From: Acidobacteriota bacterium
Lineage (GTDB): Bacteria > Acidobacteriota > Vicinamibacteria > Vicinamibacterales > Vicinamibacteraceae
DNA length: 5,728 bases
Assembly: GCA_023427865.1 (NCBI GenBank)
Contig: JAEYZV010000610.1
Coordinates: forward strand, 1 to 5,728
Direction of reading: 5' to 3'
Part shown: piece by piece, positions 5,030 to 5,728 of the stretch
How positions within the stretch are numbered: the stretch's first letter is position 1
How the letters are laid out: each line of letters begins with the position of its first letter
Made by a program: the position numbers and the translations under genes
Notes under the pieces: model-generated
What the model saw: the letters and a program-made list of their open reading frames with translations, nothing else
What the model was told of the DNA's origin: nothing
Databases searched by the model: none

Positions 5030-5728
5030 ATGGTCTACGACGTCGTCATCATCGGAGGCGGACCGGCGGGGCTCGCAGCCGCGCTGCAGCTCGGACGCGC
5101 GCGCAAGCGCGTCCTGCTCTGCGACGCGGGTGCGCGCCGCAACGCCGCGGCGCGCGGTATCCACGGCTTCGTGACCCGCGACGGCACGCCGCCGGACGAG
5201 TTCCGTCGCATCGCACGCGAGCAACTGCGGCCGTATGCGTCCGTGGAGGTGCGCGACGCCGCCGTGCACGACGTGCGCGCGAACGGCGACGGCTTCGAGT
5301 TCGTGCTCGAGGGTACGCACGACCTTACGCGACGCGCGCTGCTGGCCACCGGCATGGTGGACGAATTGCCGCCGACGCCGGGATTCCGCGAGCTGTGGGG
5401 CCACGCGATCTTCCAGTGCCCCTACTGCCACGGGTGGGAAGTGCAGGACCTTCCGTTCGGCTACCTGGCGCCGCGCGCGGAGTCGGTTGAGTGGGCGCTG
5501 CTCCTGCGCTCGTGGAGCGACAACGTGATGGTGTTCACCGACGGCCGTTTCGCGCTGCCCGAGGCAACCCGCCAGCGACTCGCCACGGCGCAGATTCCGC
5601 TCGAGGAACGCCCGATCGCCGCCCTCGTGTCCGGCGATGCCGACGAACCGTCGTCGGCGCGTCAGGGCAGCGCGCTCTACCCTCCCGCAGCTGGTCTGGG
5701 CGGTCGACCGCCCTTGACGGGCGTGCAG
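5030..5728 (+). CDS. FAD-dependent thioredoxin-reductase-like oxidoreductase with CPYC motif (3' end beyond window)
   Basis: The frame is open from ATG 5030 to the right edge (233 codons). It is a flavoprotein of the thioredoxin-reductase-like class, acting on thiols or disulfides in the cytoplasm. YDVVIIGGGPAGLAAALQLGRARKRVLLCD (3-32) is the FAD-binding Rossmann motif with Gly9, Gly11 and Gly14 and an acidic residue closing the second strand. HGFVTRDGTPPDEF (45-58) and LLATGMVDELPPTPGFRELWG (104-124) are typical of the family. FQCPYCHGWEV (128-138) carries the redox pair Cys130/Cys133. The second nucleotide-binding region (PFGYLAPRAESVEWALLLRSW, 142-162) lacks the usual GxGxxA/G of NADPH sites, as in dithiol-oxidase-like relatives, so the electron partner is uncertain. 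Beyond about residue 200 the match to the family becomes weak. The final FAD-binding segment is outside the window. The gene is divergent from the kinase-like gene across 217 bases. Confidence 0.85.
   Translation, partial: MVYDVVIIGGGPAGLAAALQLGRARKRVLLCDAGARRNAAARGIHGFVTRDGTPPDEFRRIAREQLRPYASVEVRDAAVHDVRANGDGFEFVLEGTHDLTRRALLATGMVDELPPTPGFRELWGHAIFQCPYCHGWEVQDLPFGYLAPRAESVEWALLLRSWSDNVMVFTDGRFALPEATRQRLATAQIPLEERPIAALVSGDADEPSSARQGSALYPPAAGLGGRPPLTGVQ
5093..5114 (+). repeat. Inverted repeat inside the flavoprotein gene (8-base stem, 6-base loop)
   Basis: GGACGCGC and GCGCGTCC are perfect inverted arms around GCGCAA, starting 63 bases after the start of the ATG and covering the codons for GRARKRVL. 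The stem could slow early translation, but Arg-rich GC-rich codons easily make such symmetry. Confidence 0.3.
5639..5658. repeat. Inverted repeat (8-base stem, 4-base loop) near the right edge
   Basis: GCCGACGA and TCGTCGGC flank ACCG. The repeat lies within the open frame of the flavoprotein, at residues about 204-210, where similarity to the family fades. Confidence 0.35.
5698..5713. repeat. Perfect 16-base palindrome at the right edge
   Basis: GGGCGGTCGACCGCCC equals its own reverse complement. It lies 39 bases after the 5639-5658 inverted repeat, within the same weakly conserved tail of the flavoprotein frame. Confidence 0.4.

Noticed and set aside
4813..5031. Upstream in-frame ATG starts for the kinase-like gene
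   Set aside because: None has a good ribosome binding site, the added residues are Cys/Arg/Ala-rich, and a likely -10 box lies at 4871-4876. GTG 4812 with GAGGGGAG fits better.
5635..5728. Definite frameshift in the flavoprotein tail
   Set aside because: Neither other frame gives a clearly better family match (one ends in a stop near 5717), and GSALYPPA in the main frame loosely fits the family. It is left as an open question rather than called a pseudogene.
1..5728. CRISPR array, tRNA, rRNA, insertion sequence or integrase
   Set aside because: I saw no regularly spaced repeats, cloverleaf-like sequence, terminal inverted repeats with a transposase, or recombinase motifs on either strand.

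Overview
The window is very GC-rich, with dense coding on both strands, G/C-ending codons and few A+T stretches. Two complete genes, and probably the left-edge fragment, encode N-terminal Sec-type export signals. Together with the protein types (CE1-like esterase, YwiC-like membrane protein, CPYC-type flavoprotein) this suggests an environmental diderm bacterium. I favour an acidobacterium of the Vicinamibacteria type, but that is inference from gene style, not a marker gene. There is no rRNA, tRNA, CRISPR array, integrase or transposase.

Layout from left to right: (1) a minus-strand gene for an unknown exported or membrane-anchored protein, cut by the left edge; (2) a divergent plus-strand gene for a small unknown membrane protein (414-821); (3) a plus-strand secreted two-domain esterase (929-2116); (4) convergent to it, a minus-strand 57-residue acidic protein (2124-2297) with a near-ideal ribosome binding site, and upstream of that on the same strand a secreted alpha/beta hydrolase (2369-3295); (5) a 180-base divergent spacer with no TA dinucleotide, holding a dyad and a tandem repeat; (6) a plus-strand YwiC-like membrane protein (3476-4300); (7) a convergent minus-strand P-loop kinase-like protein (4321-4812); (8) a 217-base divergent spacer and a plus-strand FAD-dependent thioredoxin-reductase-like protein (5030 to the right edge, partial).

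The genes alternate in direction in ones and twos, so there is no long operon and no clear shared pathway. Two encode periplasmic or secreted hydrolases, two encode membrane proteins of unknown role, one a probable small-molecule kinase and one a thiol/disulfide flavoprotein. This looks like ordinary chromosome rather than a defence island or mobile element, and I found no convincing new multi-gene system.

The more unusual points are at finer scale: three starts that look leaderless (a TANNNT box 6-8 bases before ATG) beside three with a Shine-Dalgarno; the small acidic gene; changes at expected active-site positions in the esterase; and strong dyads at the end of the window where the flavoprotein stops resembling its family.
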